DNA from: Amycolatopsis acidiphila
Lineage (GTDB): Bacteria; Actinomycetota; Actinomycetes; Mycobacteriales; Pseudonocardiaceae
Assembly: GCF_021391495.1 (NCBI RefSeq)
Contig: NZ_CP090063.1
Location: 1,798,001 to 1,862,000 of the forward strand
DNA: 64,000 nt
Direction: 5' to 3'
The translations under genes were made by a program, and so were the position numbers. Positions 36,295 to 44,638 of the stretch are shown in pieces. Under the pieces are notes generated by a model. It was not told the DNA's origin. It searched no databases and saw only the letters and a program-made list of their open reading frames with translations. Each line of letters begins with the position of its first letter. The stretch's first letter is position 1.

Positions 36295-37623
36295 ATGACC
36301 GACCTGATCGAGCGCGAGACGACCGCGACGTTCCGCGAGGCAGACGACGCCATCGTGTCCGCGCGGCGGGCCTTTCCCGACTGGGCACGCACCCCCGCCG
36401 GCGAGCGTGCCGCGGCGCTCAAGGCCGCCGCCGCCGACCTGCGGGCGCGGGCCGACGAGATGGCCGAGCTCAACCACCACGAGACCGGGAAGCTGCTCGA
36501 CGAGGCCAAGGGCGGCGTCGAAGCCGGGGCCGCGACGCTGGAGCAGTACGCCGAGCTGGGGCCGACGCACCGGGGCCGCAGCCTGCAGGGCGGCTGGGAC
36601 GCGACCGACGTGATGGTGCCCGAGCCGCGCGGCGTCGTGCTCGCGCTGACGCCGTGGAACGACCCGGTCGCCGTCGCGTGCGGGCTGCTCGGCGCGGCCC
36701 TCGCGACCGGCAACACCGTCGTGCACAAGCCGAGCGAGCGCTGCCCGCAGCTGGGCGCGATCATGACCGAGATCCTCGCCGCACACCTGCCCGGCGATGT
36801 GCTGCGCTGCGTCTCCGGCGACGGCCGGGTCGGCGCGCAGCTGGCCGCGCATCCGGAGGTGGACCTGATCGCGCACGTCGGCAGCACGGCCACCGGGCGG
36901 TCGATCTCCGCGGCCGCGGCCACCAGCGGCGCCAAGGTCCTGTTGGAGAACGGCGGCAACGACCCGCTCATCGTGGACGGCGACGTGGACCCGGCGTGGG
37001 CCGCCGAGCAGGCCGCGCTGGGCTCGTTCGCCAACGCGGGGCAGATCTGCGTCTCGGTCGAACGCATCTACGTGACCCGCGACCTCGCGCCCGCCTTCCT
37101 GGACGCGCTGGTCGAGCAGGCCCGCAAGCGGCCGGACGAGATTCCGATGGGGCGCCTGGTCGACACCAGGCTGCGGGACGAGGTGCACGCCCAGGTCAGC
37201 GAAGCGGCCGCGGACGGCGCGGAGCTGCTGGCGGGGGGAGCGCTCCCAGAGGGCGACGGCTCGTTCTACCCGGCGACCGTCCTGACCGGCTGCGAGCCCA
37301 CCATGCGGATCATGCGGGAGGAGACCTTCGGCCCCGTCGCGCCGGTGCGCGTGGTCGACGACTTCGACCAGGCGCTGCGCGAAGCCTGCGACGACCGCTA
37401 CGGCCTGGCCGCGACGGTACTGACCAACTCGATGGCGCACGCGCAGCGCGCGTGGCGTGAGCTGCCCGTCGGCACGGTCAAGGTCAACGCGGTGTTCGGC
37501 GGCGCACCCGGTGGCGCGGCACAGCCGCACGGCGCGAGCGGCGAAGGCTTCGGCTACGGCCCGGAGCTGCTGGACGAGATGACCCGGATGAAGGTCGTGC
37601 ACCTCAGTCCGGCGCCGCGCTGA
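36295..37623 (+). CDS. Aldehyde dehydrogenase family protein, 442 aa
   Basis: The protein has the aldehyde dehydrogenase fold, but at 442 residues it is shorter than usual, with a reduced N-terminus. Motifs: LTPWNDPVAVACGLLGAAL, HVGSTATGR, the general-base region LLENGGND (Glu present, the usual ELGG altered to ENGG), the catalytic Cys in NAGQICVSVERI, and REETFGPVAPVRV. It is coupled to the DUF1360 gene. Its last 20 bases overlap the convergent LysR gene, so transcription of each may affect the other. The substrate is unknown. A copy of the GGGAGCGCTCCC palindrome lies inside it. Confidence 0.85.
   Translation: MTDLIERETTATFREADDAIVSARRAFPDWARTPAGERAAALKAAAADLRARADEMAELNHHETGKLLDEAKGGVEAGAATLEQYAELGPTHRGRSLQGGWDATDVMVPEPRGVVLALTPWNDPVAVACGLLGAALATGNTVVHKPSERCPQLGAIMTEILAAHLPGDVLRCVSGDGRVGAQLAAHPEVDLIAHVGSTATGRSISAAAATSGAKVLLENGGNDPLIVDGDVDPAWAAEQAALGSFANAGQICVSVERIYVTRDLAPAFLDALVEQARKRPDEIPMGRLVDTRLRDEVHAQVSEAAADGAELLAGGALPEGDGSFYPATVLTGCEPTMRIMREETFGPVAPVRVVDDFDQALREACDDRYGLAATVLTNSMAHAQRAWRELPVGTVKVNAVFGGAPGGAAQPHGASGEGFGYGPELLDEMTRMKVVHLSPAPR
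37236..37247. repeat. Palindrome GGGAGCGCTCCC, copy 2 (inside the aldehyde dehydrogenase gene)
   Basis: A perfect 12-base palindrome followed by A, read in the gene as Gly-Ala-Leu-Pro using GGA, GCG, CTC and CCA. GGA and CCA are uncommon codons in this GC-rich DNA, so the DNA word rather than the protein may be under selection. Confidence 0.7.
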
Positions 37624-38518
37624 CGCCGAAGGCCTCCCTCGCCTTGGCGATGAGCGGCGCGAGCTCCCCGCCGGGTTCGGCGCGCTCGCGCCGCCACGCC
37701 AGCGCGGTCCGCAGATGCGGGTCGAGGTCGGCGAACGGCAGCGTGACCGTGTTGTCGAGGCGGTAGAGCTGCATCGGGCTCGCCGGGTCGAGCATGGAGA
37801 TGGAGAACGCGATCCCGCTCGACACGAGTTCGGCGATGCCCGAGTAGTCCCCTTGGGACAGTCGCAGCCGCTTCTTCACGCCCGCCGCGTTGAGCTGCGC
37901 GTCGATCTCCTCGAAGTACGCCGGGGTGCTGTCGCTGGGCGTGGAGATGTAGGACAGGCCCGCCAGCTCGGCCAGGTGCACCGACTTCCGGCCGGCGAAC
38001 TGGTCGGCGGGCACGACCGCGCCGAGCGGTTCGGACAGCACCTCGGCGACCTCGAGCGCGGGATCGGCCACCGGCAGCCGGACCAGGGCCAGGGCCAGCC
38101 TGCCGTCGTGCACCGCCTCGACCAGCCCGGCCGTGGGTCCCGGCCAGCGCTTGAGGTCGACCGTGTCGCGGGTGCGCTCCTCGAGTAGCTGCAGCTTCCC
38201 GCGCAGGTCCGGGTGCAGCCCGGCGGGCACCCCGACGAACACCGTCGCGCGCTCGGGATGCGCGGCCTCCCGCAGCCGCCACGGGATCGCGTTGACCTGC
38301 TCGATCACCTCCCGGGCGAGCGGCAGCAACGCGCGCCCGGCCGGGGTGAGCTCGACGGCGTGCGTGCTGCGCTTGAACAGCTCCTGCCCGAGCTCGCGTT
38401 CGAGGTCCTTGATCCGGCGGCTCAGCGGGGAGGTCGCCATGTGGAGCTTGCGGGCGGCCTGGGAGTAGTTCAGCTCTTCGGCCACGGCCACGAAGTAGCG
38501 CAGGTGAAACAACTCCAC
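37604..38518 (-). CDS. LysR-family transcriptional regulator, 304 aa
   Basis: The N-terminal winged helix (about residues 1-60) has LRYFVAVAEELNYSQAARKLHMATSPLSRRIKDLERELG, a standard LysR DNA-binding sequence. A two-lobed effector-binding domain follows (about 90-295). It starts at GTG 38518. It is convergent, with a 20-base overlap, with the aldehyde dehydrogenase gene and upstream of nothing obvious, so its target is uncertain; divergent regulation of a neighbour is not possible here because the gene to its right also reads leftward. Confidence 0.9.
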   Translation of the reverse strand: MELFHLRYFVAVAEELNYSQAARKLHMATSPLSRRIKDLERELGQELFKRSTHAVELTPAGRALLPLAREVIEQVNAIPWRLREAAHPERATVFVGVPAGLHPDLRGKLQLLEERTRDTVDLKRWPGPTAGLVEAVHDGRLALALVRLPVADPALEVAEVLSEPLGAVVPADQFAGRKSVHLAELAGLSYISTPSDSTPAYFEEIDAQLNAAGVKKRLRLSQGDYSGIAELVSSGIAFSISMLDPASPMQLYRLDNTVTLPFADLDPHLRTALAWRRERAEPGGELAPLIAKAREAFGVSAAPD

Positions 38519-38551
38519 CTCGGGGAGCCTACCCGCGCGGCCCGCACCACT

Positions 38552-39217
38552 TCAGGGCCGGAAGCAGTGGCTGCCGTCGTAGAGCGGGCCGGGGTCCACC
38601 GGCAGCCCGGCGGGCGGGTCGATCAGGTAGGACCGGGTCTCCTGCGCGCCGAGCCAGGCCGCGCAGGCGCGGATGCCCTCGTCCAGCGACGAACCGGTCC
38701 ACAGCGCGATATGCGTGCCACCGCAGGACGCGCACAGGTCCTCGAGCACGAAGTACCGCCGCAGGTCCGGCAGGTAGATCCGGGTGCCGGGCGCGAACAC
38801 CCCCGGCGCGGCGGCGAAGGTCACCGGGTCGTCGTAGCTGCCGCTGCCGCCGGCGAGCCCGTGCAGGATCGTCGGGAAGGCGATCAACAGGCTGCCCAGC
38901 GGGTTCTTGTCGAGGGCGGAGTAGAAGCTGACGGTGCCGGAGGTGCTCTCGGGAGTGGCCGTTGTCGGCGCCGGACTGCTGGTCGCGGAGCCCGTGGGGG
39001 TCGCGGTGACCGTCCTCGTCGTGACGGGCCTGCGCATGGTGATCGTCTTCGTCGGCGGCGGGGTGGTGTCCGGCCGGCTGGGCAGGACGTAGTTCACCGT
39101 CGGCGGCTCTTCGGGCGTCATGGCCACGACCGGGAGCACCCTGCCGCCGCCCGCCCCGCAGGCGGCCAGCACCAGTGCGACGGGCAGCAGGAGCGGCAAC
39201 CGGAATCGTGTGCTCAT
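38552..39217 (-). CDS. Secreted lipoprotein with Thr/Pro-rich linker, 221 aa
   Basis: The lipoprotein signal peptide ends in the lipobox LAAC at about residues 18-21. A Thr/Pro/Ser-rich linker (about 40-85) with TPPPTKTITM repeats follows, then a globular domain (about 90-221) with paired cysteines in DLCASCGG and a terminal HCF. The domain pattern (FYSALDKNPLGS, then DDPVTFAA and LRRYFVLEDLC) resembles a double-psi beta-barrel type seen in secreted proteins, but this is only a visual match. AAAGGCGAG precedes the ATG. The function is unknown. Confidence 0.65.
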   Translation of the reverse strand: MSTRFRLPLLLPVALVLAACGAGGGRVLPVVAMTPEEPPTVNYVLPSRPDTTPPPTKTITMRRPVTTRTVTATPTGSATSSPAPTTATPESTSGTVSFYSALDKNPLGSLLIAFPTILHGLAGGSGSYDDPVTFAAAPGVFAPGTRIYLPDLRRYFVLEDLCASCGGTHIALWTGSSLDEGIRACAAWLGAQETRSYLIDPPAGLPVDPGPLYDGSHCFRP

Positions 39218-39309
39218 TCTCGCCTTTCTCCGACGGCGCGGAAAAGATAGCGGAACGACTCGTCGAAGGCAACGGACGAACATTTCTGCTCCGGTTCCGC
39301 GCCATTTCG

Positions 39310-40467
39310 TCAAGAAATCATCACGCCGCGCGCATAGACGGTGCGAATGCGGTGGATCGCATCCGGATCGGCCAGCGGGTCACCGTCCACAGCGAGCACG
39401 TCGGCGTCGAAACCCCGGGCGAGCCTGCCCTTCCGGTCGCCGAGGCCGCACGCCTCGGCCGGCGCCTCGGTCGCGAGACGCAGCGCTTCGGCCGGGGTGA
39501 GTCCCATCGCGGCCGCCATCCGGAGCGAGTACCGGAGGGTGTCGTGCGGCTTGGCGGCATTGATCCCGGCATCGCTGCTCAGCACCAGGCGGGCCCCGGA
39601 TCGGTGCAGCAGCAGGAGGTTCCGGGCGATCCCGGGAATCCGGGCCGCGATGAACGGGGGTGGGGCGAAGCCCTCGAGCGGTACGGTTCCCGCGGTCGCG
39701 CCCACGACGATCCGCCGTTCGACGATCGTGTGCACCAGTTCCGGTGGCGGCTCGTCCACTCCGTCCGCGCTCCAGAACGACACGTGTTCCAGACTGTCCA
39801 CATGCGCCTCGACGGCGTTCCGGATCGCTTGCGTGGCATGGGCGTGTGCGGTGACACCGAGGCCGAGCCGGTGCGCCTCCTCCACCGCCGCGCGCAGCTC
39901 GGGCACCTCGAACTGGGCGTCCTCCTGGCGGGTGCCGGGGGTGAGGGTGCCGCCGCTCGCCATGATCTTGATGAGGTCGACGCCGCGCTCGGCGCGTTCC
40001 CGCACGGCCGCGCGCATCGCGTCGGCGTCGGGCTTGGTCTCGCCGCCGAGGTAGTGACAGTGCCCCGAGGGCGGGGTGATCGGCGGCCCGGCGGCGACGA
40101 TCGTCGGCAGCGGCCCGCCCTCTTCGCGCAGCCGCAGGGCGAGGTAGTTGCGGTCGCCGAGGTCCCGCACCGTGGTGACCCCGCCGCGCAACGCTTTCCG
40201 TGCGGCGGTGCGCATCGCGTCGAGCGTTTCGTCGTCGTCCCGCGCGGCCAGCGCGCCGACGGGGTCGGTGCCGGCGTCGAACGCGAGGTGGACGTGCGCG
40301 TCGACCAGTCCCGGCAGCAAGGTCGCACCGGCGAGGTCGACCGCGTCCGCCGGTGGTTCCACGCCGAATTCGAGGTTCGTTATTCGCTGCCCGTCCATCG
40401 TGAGGACGGGATCGTCCCGCAGTTCCGTTCCGTCGAAAAGCCTGGCCGCTCGCAGCACGGTGCGCAT
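39310..40467 (-). CDS. Amidohydrolase family protein (imidazolonepropionase/prolidase-like), 385 aa
   Basis: This is a metal-dependent hydrolase of the amidohydrolase superfamily. GLVDAHVHLAFD carries the first metal-binding His pair, and the VDLIKIMASGG block carries the bridging Lys position. GVTAHAHATQAI and SLEHVSFW carry the next His residues, and LSSDAG carries the last Asp. The C-terminal GRLARGFDADVLAVDGDPL is the typical strand return. ATG 40467 is chosen at the start of the beta-strand MRTVLRAARLFDG. Such enzymes cleave Xaa-Pro dipeptides, organophosphates or cyclic amides; no substrate is indicated by the neighbours. Confidence 0.87.
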   Translation of the reverse strand: MRTVLRAARLFDGTELRDDPVLTMDGQRITNLEFGVEPPADAVDLAGATLLPGLVDAHVHLAFDAGTDPVGALAARDDDETLDAMRTAARKALRGGVTTVRDLGDRNYLALRLREEGGPLPTIVAAGPPITPPSGHCHYLGGETKPDADAMRAAVRERAERGVDLIKIMASGGTLTPGTRQEDAQFEVPELRAAVEEAHRLGLGVTAHAHATQAIRNAVEAHVDSLEHVSFWSADGVDEPPPELVHTIVERRIVVGATAGTVPLEGFAPPPFIAARIPGIARNLLLLHRSGARLVLSSDAGINAAKPHDTLRYSLRMAAAMGLTPAEALRLATEAPAEACGLGDRKGRLARGFDADVLAVDGDPLADPDAIHRIRTVYARGVMIS

Positions 40468-40538
40468 TCGGCGAATACTACGCGCGCGATCAATGCGCGT
40501 TGCGGTCTTCGCGTCCGATGAAGGCTCGTCGCAGCCCG

Positions 40539-41165
40539 TCAGGCTCGCGCCTGTGATCGGGAGTCGAGTTGGGCGGCGCGCGCCTGCAGGTCGCTCAGGG
40601 CCGCCTGGGCGTAGGGCGAGAACGGCTTGTCCTCGTCCGCCTTCATCCATCGCTCGAAGGCGACCCTGAAGGCGAGGATGACCAGCTCTGCCCCCAGTCG
40701 TGCGCTGAGCTCGTCGTTGCCTCGCTCACGCAGGGCGGCGGTGACCGACGCGGCGATCCTCGCCTGCTTGAGCAGTCCCCGCTCGTGCACCTCGGTGTTG
40801 GCTGCGACCACCTGCACGCGCTGGGCGGCCTTGACCCGTTGCTGCGGCGTCATCGTGGCGTCGGCGCCGACGAAGGCGGCGTGCAAGCACTCGGCGAGCG
40901 TCGCATCGGGGGAGGCGGCACGGATGCCGTCGGCGAACAGCCCGGCCAGCACGTCTTCGCCACCGAACAGGACCTCGCGCTTGTCCGCGAAGTGCCGGAA
41001 GAACGTAGCGCGGTTCAACCCGGCGCGCTCAGCGATCTGCGCAACCGTCGTGTCCTCGTAGCCGTTCTCCACGAAGAGGTCCAGGGCGGCAGCCTCCAGG
41101 CGCTCGCGCGCATTCGGTGCCCATCTGCCCACCTGCACACCGTAAGCCACGCGATCGGAGCACAT
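40539..41165 (-). CDS. TetR-family transcriptional repressor, 208 aa
   Basis: The N-terminal TetR helix-turn-helix lies at about residues 18-62 (ARERLEAAALDLFVENGYEDTTVAQIAERAGLNRATFFRHF); a helical ligand-binding domain follows. ATG 41165 is used, but GTG codons a few residues further in are also possible because no ribosome site is visible and the operator lies just 11 bases upstream, suggesting a leaderless or short-leader message. It is divergent from an NAD-dependent epimerase gene, and the intervening 125 bases contain two similar palindromes, so it very likely represses both genes. Confidence 0.88.
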   Translation of the reverse strand: MCSDRVAYGVQVGRWAPNARERLEAAALDLFVENGYEDTTVAQIAERAGLNRATFFRHFADKREVLFGGEDVLAGLFADGIRAASPDATLAECLHAAFVGADATMTPQQRVKAAQRVQVVAANTEVHERGLLKQARIAASVTAALRERGNDELSARLGAELVILAFRVAFERWMKADEDKPFSPYAQAALSDLQARAAQLDSRSQARA

Positions 41166-41176
41166 CAACAAGGAAT

Positions 41177-41195
41177 GATGCGATCCAGTCGCATC
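41177..41195. promoter_or_regulatory. TetR operator, site 1
   Basis: GATGCGA, a five-base spacer and TCGCATC form a perfect 19-base palindrome, 11 bases from the TetR start codon. Site 2 at 41208 is the same sequence in opposite orientation with one mismatch. Confidence 0.75.
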
Positions 41196-41207
41196 ACGTG
41201 CTACGTT

Positions 41208-41226
41208 GACGCGACTGGATCGCATC
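41208..41226. promoter_or_regulatory. TetR operator, site 2
   Basis: GACGCGA, a five-base spacer and TCGCATC; one base differs from a perfect palindrome. Bases 41211-41226 are the exact reverse complement of 41177-41192, so the whole region is also a 16-base inverted repeat. The two centres are 31 bases apart, about three helical turns, placing both sites on one face of the DNA. Confidence 0.75.
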
Positions 41227-41290
41227 AAGGCGGGGCGGCGTCTTCGCCGCACGTCCAGCGCACCGAATCGCACAACGAAGGAGACCTTCC

Positions 41291-42172
41291 ATGCGCATCT
41301 TCGTCACAGGCGCTTCGGGCTGGATCGGCTCGGCCGTCGTCCCGGAACTCATCGGTGCGGGTCACGAGGTCGTCGGGCTGGCGCGCTCGGACGCCTCAGC
41401 CCAGGTGGTCGCCGGCATGGGCGCCGAGGTGCTGCGCGGCGACCTGAACGACACCGGCGTACTGCGCGCCGGCGCCCTCGGCAGCGACGGCGTCATCCAC
41501 CTGGCCTTCGTCGTGCCCAGCGTGACCGAGGCCGCGACCCAGACCGATGCCAAGGCCATCGAGACGTTCGCCGCCGGTCTCGCCGGCTCGGGCAAACCCA
41601 TGCTGATCTCCGGCGGAACGATCGTCACGCCCGGCCGCCCCTCGACCGAGCGCGACGAGCTCATCGCCCAGGGCCCGATCGCGGCCCGCATCCGCAACAT
41701 GCGGGCCGCCCTGGCAGCCGCGGAACGGGACGTGCGGGCGGCGCTGGTCATGCTGCCCCGCTCGGTGCACGGCGAGGGAGAGCGTCACGGCTTCATCCCC
41801 CAGCTCATCGCCACGGCCCGGGCCAAGGGCGTCTGCGGCTACATCGGCGACGGGACCAGCCGCTGGCCCGCCGTCCACGTCGAGGACGCAGCCAGGCTCT
41901 ACCGGCTGGCCGTCGAGCAGGCTCCCGCCGGTGCGGTACTCAACGCCGTCGGCGATGAAGGCGTACCCACCCGCGAGATCGCCGAGGCCATCGGCCGGCA
42001 CCTGAACCTGCCTGCCCGGTCCCTCCCCGCCGAGGAATTCGGCGGGATGCTCGTCCCCCTGCTCAGCACCGACATGCCCGCCTCCAGCGCCATCACGCAG
42101 GAAGTCCTGGGCTGGAAGCCCACCCATCCGGGCCTCATCGAGGACATCGAACGCGGCCACTACTTCAGCTGA
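41291..42172 (+). CDS. NAD(P)-dependent epimerase/dehydratase (extended/atypical SDR), 293 aa
   Basis: N-terminal Rossmann motif VTGASGWIGSAVVPEL (GxSGxxG). There is no clear YxxxK pair at the usual place, as in atypical SDRs of the NAD-binding (YwnB/SDR_a5) type. The later block VHVEDAARLYRLAVEQ is typical of the group. GAAGGAGA precedes the ATG. It is divergent from the TetR gene with a shared operator region, a layout common for SDRs induced by small aldehydes, ketones or toxic compounds. The substrate is not predictable. Confidence 0.85.
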   Translation: MRIFVTGASGWIGSAVVPELIGAGHEVVGLARSDASAQVVAGMGAEVLRGDLNDTGVLRAGALGSDGVIHLAFVVPSVTEAATQTDAKAIETFAAGLAGSGKPMLISGGTIVTPGRPSTERDELIAQGPIAARIRNMRAALAAAERDVRAALVMLPRSVHGEGERHGFIPQLIATARAKGVCGYIGDGTSRWPAVHVEDAARLYRLAVEQAPAGAVLNAVGDEGVPTREIAEAIGRHLNLPARSLPAEEFGGMLVPLLSTDMPASSAITQEVLGWKPTHPGLIEDIERGHYFS

Positions 42173-42268
42173 CCGAGCCACACGTCGACGGCTCGAACCC
42201 ACGTCGTGGGGCGGTTGCCTGCCGGGTCGTCGAGCCCGACGAATGGCGGTCCCCGCGGCATCGTGGGG

Positions 42269-43201
42269 TCAGTCAGGGAGCGCTCCCACCGGCATGGCGA
42301 GCGTGGTGAGGTCGCCGTCGGTGGCGGAGCGGACGAGGACCGGCTCCTCAGGGGTGGACATCTCGAGCAGGAGGTCGGGCCCCACGGCGGTGCTGATCGC
42401 CGCGCGCAAGGTGGCCCGCTCGAACGTCAGGCCGAGGCTGCCGATGTGGACCCGTTCGCCGGGAGCGTTCTCCACGGCTTCGAGCAGGGTGTCACGCCTC
42501 TCGACGACCCGCTTCCGCCGTGGGGTGAGCGCCGACAGCATCAACCGGTAGTCCGGGAACTCGTCGTCCACAATGTGACAGCGATGCTCGTCTTCCTTGC
42601 CTGTCAACAAAAATCCGTGGTCGTCGAGAGTGAGCGAGACCTCGTCCTGGGCACGCAGCCACGTTCGCGCCCGGGCGATCTCCGCCCGCGGCACCGCCGC
42701 CGCGCCCGTGCTCTCCTGCCGGGCCACGAGTGTTCGCGTCGAGAGCCGGTACCGGTCGGTGGCGGTGAGCGTGACGGCGTCCGCCGCCAGTTCGAGGAAA
42801 ACCCCTTCCAGCACCGGGATCTGCCCGGTCGAGGCCGCGGCGGGCAGGACCTGGTCGATCGCCTCGGCGAGATCCCGCGCGGACAGGGCCGGAGTGAGCA
42901 ACCGCCGGATCGACCTCGCCGCCACCGCGGCCGTCCGCGCGCGCCGCCGGAGGTCGCCGACGTGGGCGTCGAGGAGATCCGTTTCCCCGGCGAGGATCCG
43001 GGTCACCGTTTCCAGCGGGACGTCGATCTCGCGCAGCTTCCGGATGAGCACCGCGCGCTCCCGCTGCGCCTCGCGGTAGTACCGGTAACCGGTGACCGGG
43101 TCCACCTCGGCGGGCACGAGCAGGCCGCAGTCCCCGTAGAACCGCAGAGCGCCCGGCGTGACCCCGCTGGCGCGGGCGAGCGCGCCGATCGTGATGAGCA
43201 T
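42269..43201 (-). CDS. MerR-family regulator fused to a DNA sliding-clamp-like domain, 310 aa
   Basis: Residues 1-75 are a standard MerR winged helix (TIGALARASGVTPGALRFYGDCGLLVPAEV, DPVTGYRYY) and about 75-115 the usual dimerisation helix. The rest is not an ordinary effector domain: PVLEGVFLELAADAVTLTATDRYRLSTRTL closely follows the pattern of the DnaN beta-clamp middle domain (LEGVLLE..LTLVATDRYRLA). The remaining 150 residues continue a clamp-like series of strands (FPDYRLML is the canonical clamp FPDY block). It starts at ATG 43201. It may sense or bind DNA polymerase-like partners or peptides. No target gene is adjacent except the broken LacI/GH1 locus. Confidence 0.8.
   Translation of the reverse strand: MLITIGALARASGVTPGALRFYGDCGLLVPAEVDPVTGYRYYREAQRERAVLIRKLREIDVPLETVTRILAGETDLLDAHVGDLRRRARTAAVAARSIRRLLTPALSARDLAEAIDQVLPAAASTGQIPVLEGVFLELAADAVTLTATDRYRLSTRTLVARQESTGAAAVPRAEIARARTWLRAQDEVSLTLDDHGFLLTGKEDEHRCHIVDDEFPDYRLMLSALTPRRKRVVERRDTLLEAVENAPGERVHIGSLGLTFERATLRAAISTAVGPDLLLEMSTPEEPVLVRSATDGDLTTLAMPVGALPD
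42276..42287. repeat. Palindrome GGGAGCGCTCCC, copy 3 (last codons of the MerR-clamp gene)
   Basis: A perfect 12-base palindrome followed by A on the plus strand. On the coding strand it writes Gly-Ala-Leu-Pro with GGA GCG CTC CCT, two codons before the stop. It lies about 1 kb from the broken LacI/GH1 locus. Confidence 0.7.
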
Positions 43202-43234
43202 GGCCCCATCATGAAGTCTCGACCAGCTCGAAGG

Positions 43235-43555
43235 TCAAGCCGATCCGCGCAGGCGCAGGGACACCGGGAGAACGTGCCGGCGCGGGCGGACCGCCTCGCC
43301 CGCCAGCAGTGCCATCAGGATGGTCACCATGTGCTGCACCTGTGCCGCCGGGTCCTGGTGCACGGTGGTCAGCGGCGGGTTCATCGCCGCCGCGAGCGCG
43401 GGATGGTCGTCGAACCCGATCACCGCGACGTCGCCGGGCACGCTCCGGCCCGCGTCCTGCAGCGCGCGCAGGGCGCCAGCCGCCATCAGGTCGTTCGCGA
43501 CGAACACGGCGTCGAGGTCCGGTTCGCGCGTCAGCAGGCGGGCCATGGCGGCGCG
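43235..43555 (-). pseudogene. LacI-family regulator, C-terminal fragment
   Basis: About 106 residues of a LacI/PurR-type sugar-binding domain are left: [26 protein letters not shown], then [24 protein letters not shown] and the final [10 protein letters not shown]. This is the last third of the family; the helix-turn-helix and the first two thirds are missing. The reading runs straight into a GH1 fragment on the other strand at about 43553-43556. In an intact arrangement this regulator would be divergent from the beta-glucosidase gene. It is a dead gene. Confidence 0.85.
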
Positions 43556-44636
43556 GCGAACCCGCGGGGGCTGGACTTCTACGACCGCCTCGTCGACGAG
43601 CTGCTGGCGAACGGGATCCGGCCGTGGGCGACGCTGTATCACTTCGACCTGCCGCAGGCGCTGGAGGAGAAGGACGGCTGGGCCAGCCGTGACACCGCGT
43701 ACCGGTTCGCGGAGTTCGCCGCGACGGCGGCCGAACGGCCCGGCGACCGGGTACCCCTGTGGTCCACGTTGAACGAGCCGTGGTGCTCGGCCTTCCTCGG
43801 CTACGCCTCGGGAATCCATGCGCCGGGCCGCCAGGACCCGGTCGCGGCCGCGGCGGCGGCGCACCACCTGCTGCTGGCACACGGGCTCGCGATGCCGGAG
43901 CTGCGGCGGCACGCGCCGTCCGCGCAGGTGGGGATCACCCTCAACCTGTACCCGGTGCAGGGGCCCGATCCGGAGGCGGTGCGCAAGATCGACGGCCTGC
44001 AGAACCGGTTGTTCCTGGATCCCGTGCTGCTCGGGCGGTATCCCGAGGACCTGCGGGCGGACCTCGCGCCGTTCGGGTTCCCGGTGCTCGACGGCGACCT
44101 GGAGGTCATCTCGGCGCCGATCGACATGCTGGGCATCAACTACTACCGCGGCTACGTGGTCACGAACACGCCGGCCGCGGACACCGAGCCTGCCGGGCCG
44201 GAGTGGATCGGGGCCGGGGAGGTCCAGTTCGTGCCCGACCCGCAGGCCGCCCCGCACCGACTCCGGCTGGCGGGTGGAGCCGGAGAAACTGGCCGACACC
44301 CTGGTGCGGGTGCACCAGGACTACCCACGCATTCCCTTGTACATCACGGAAAACGGCGCCGCGTACCCCGACGCGGTCGGCGCGGACGGGCAGATCGCCG
44401 ACGACGACCGGATCGAGTTCCTGGCCGCGCACCTGCGGGCCACGCACGCTGCGCTGGAGCAGGGGGTGGACCTGCGGGGCTTCTTCTACTGGTCGCTGCT
44501 GGACAACTTCGAATGGGCGGAGGGCTATGCGAAGCGCTTCGGCCTCGTCCACGTGGACTACGCGACCCAGCGCCGCACGCCGAAGCGCTCGGCGCACTGG
44601 TACGCCAAGGTGGTGGCGAGCAACACGCTGACGTGA
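43556..44636 (+). pseudogene. GH1 beta-glucosidase, N-terminally truncated and frameshifted
   Basis: The text starts abruptly at [20 protein letters not shown], normally about residue 100 of GH1, and continues with [27 protein letters not shown] (acid/base Glu) and INYYRGYVV. At about 44250-44256 one base is lost: the expected [12 protein letters not shown] reads across two frames. The remaining part IPLYITENGAAYPD (nucleophile Glu) through LDNFEWAEGYAKRFGLVHVDY is in another frame. There is no start codon or promoter, so it cannot make enzyme. It was once a cellobiose/beta-glucoside hydrolase, divergent from the LacI gene. Confidence 0.9.
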
Positions 44637-44638
44637 GC

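Noticed and set aside
42185..42225. A GGTTCGA-like arm suggesting a tRNA on the minus strand
   Set aside because: The flanking stems do not pair and there is no acceptor, D or anticodon arm; no tRNA or rRNA was found anywhere in the window.
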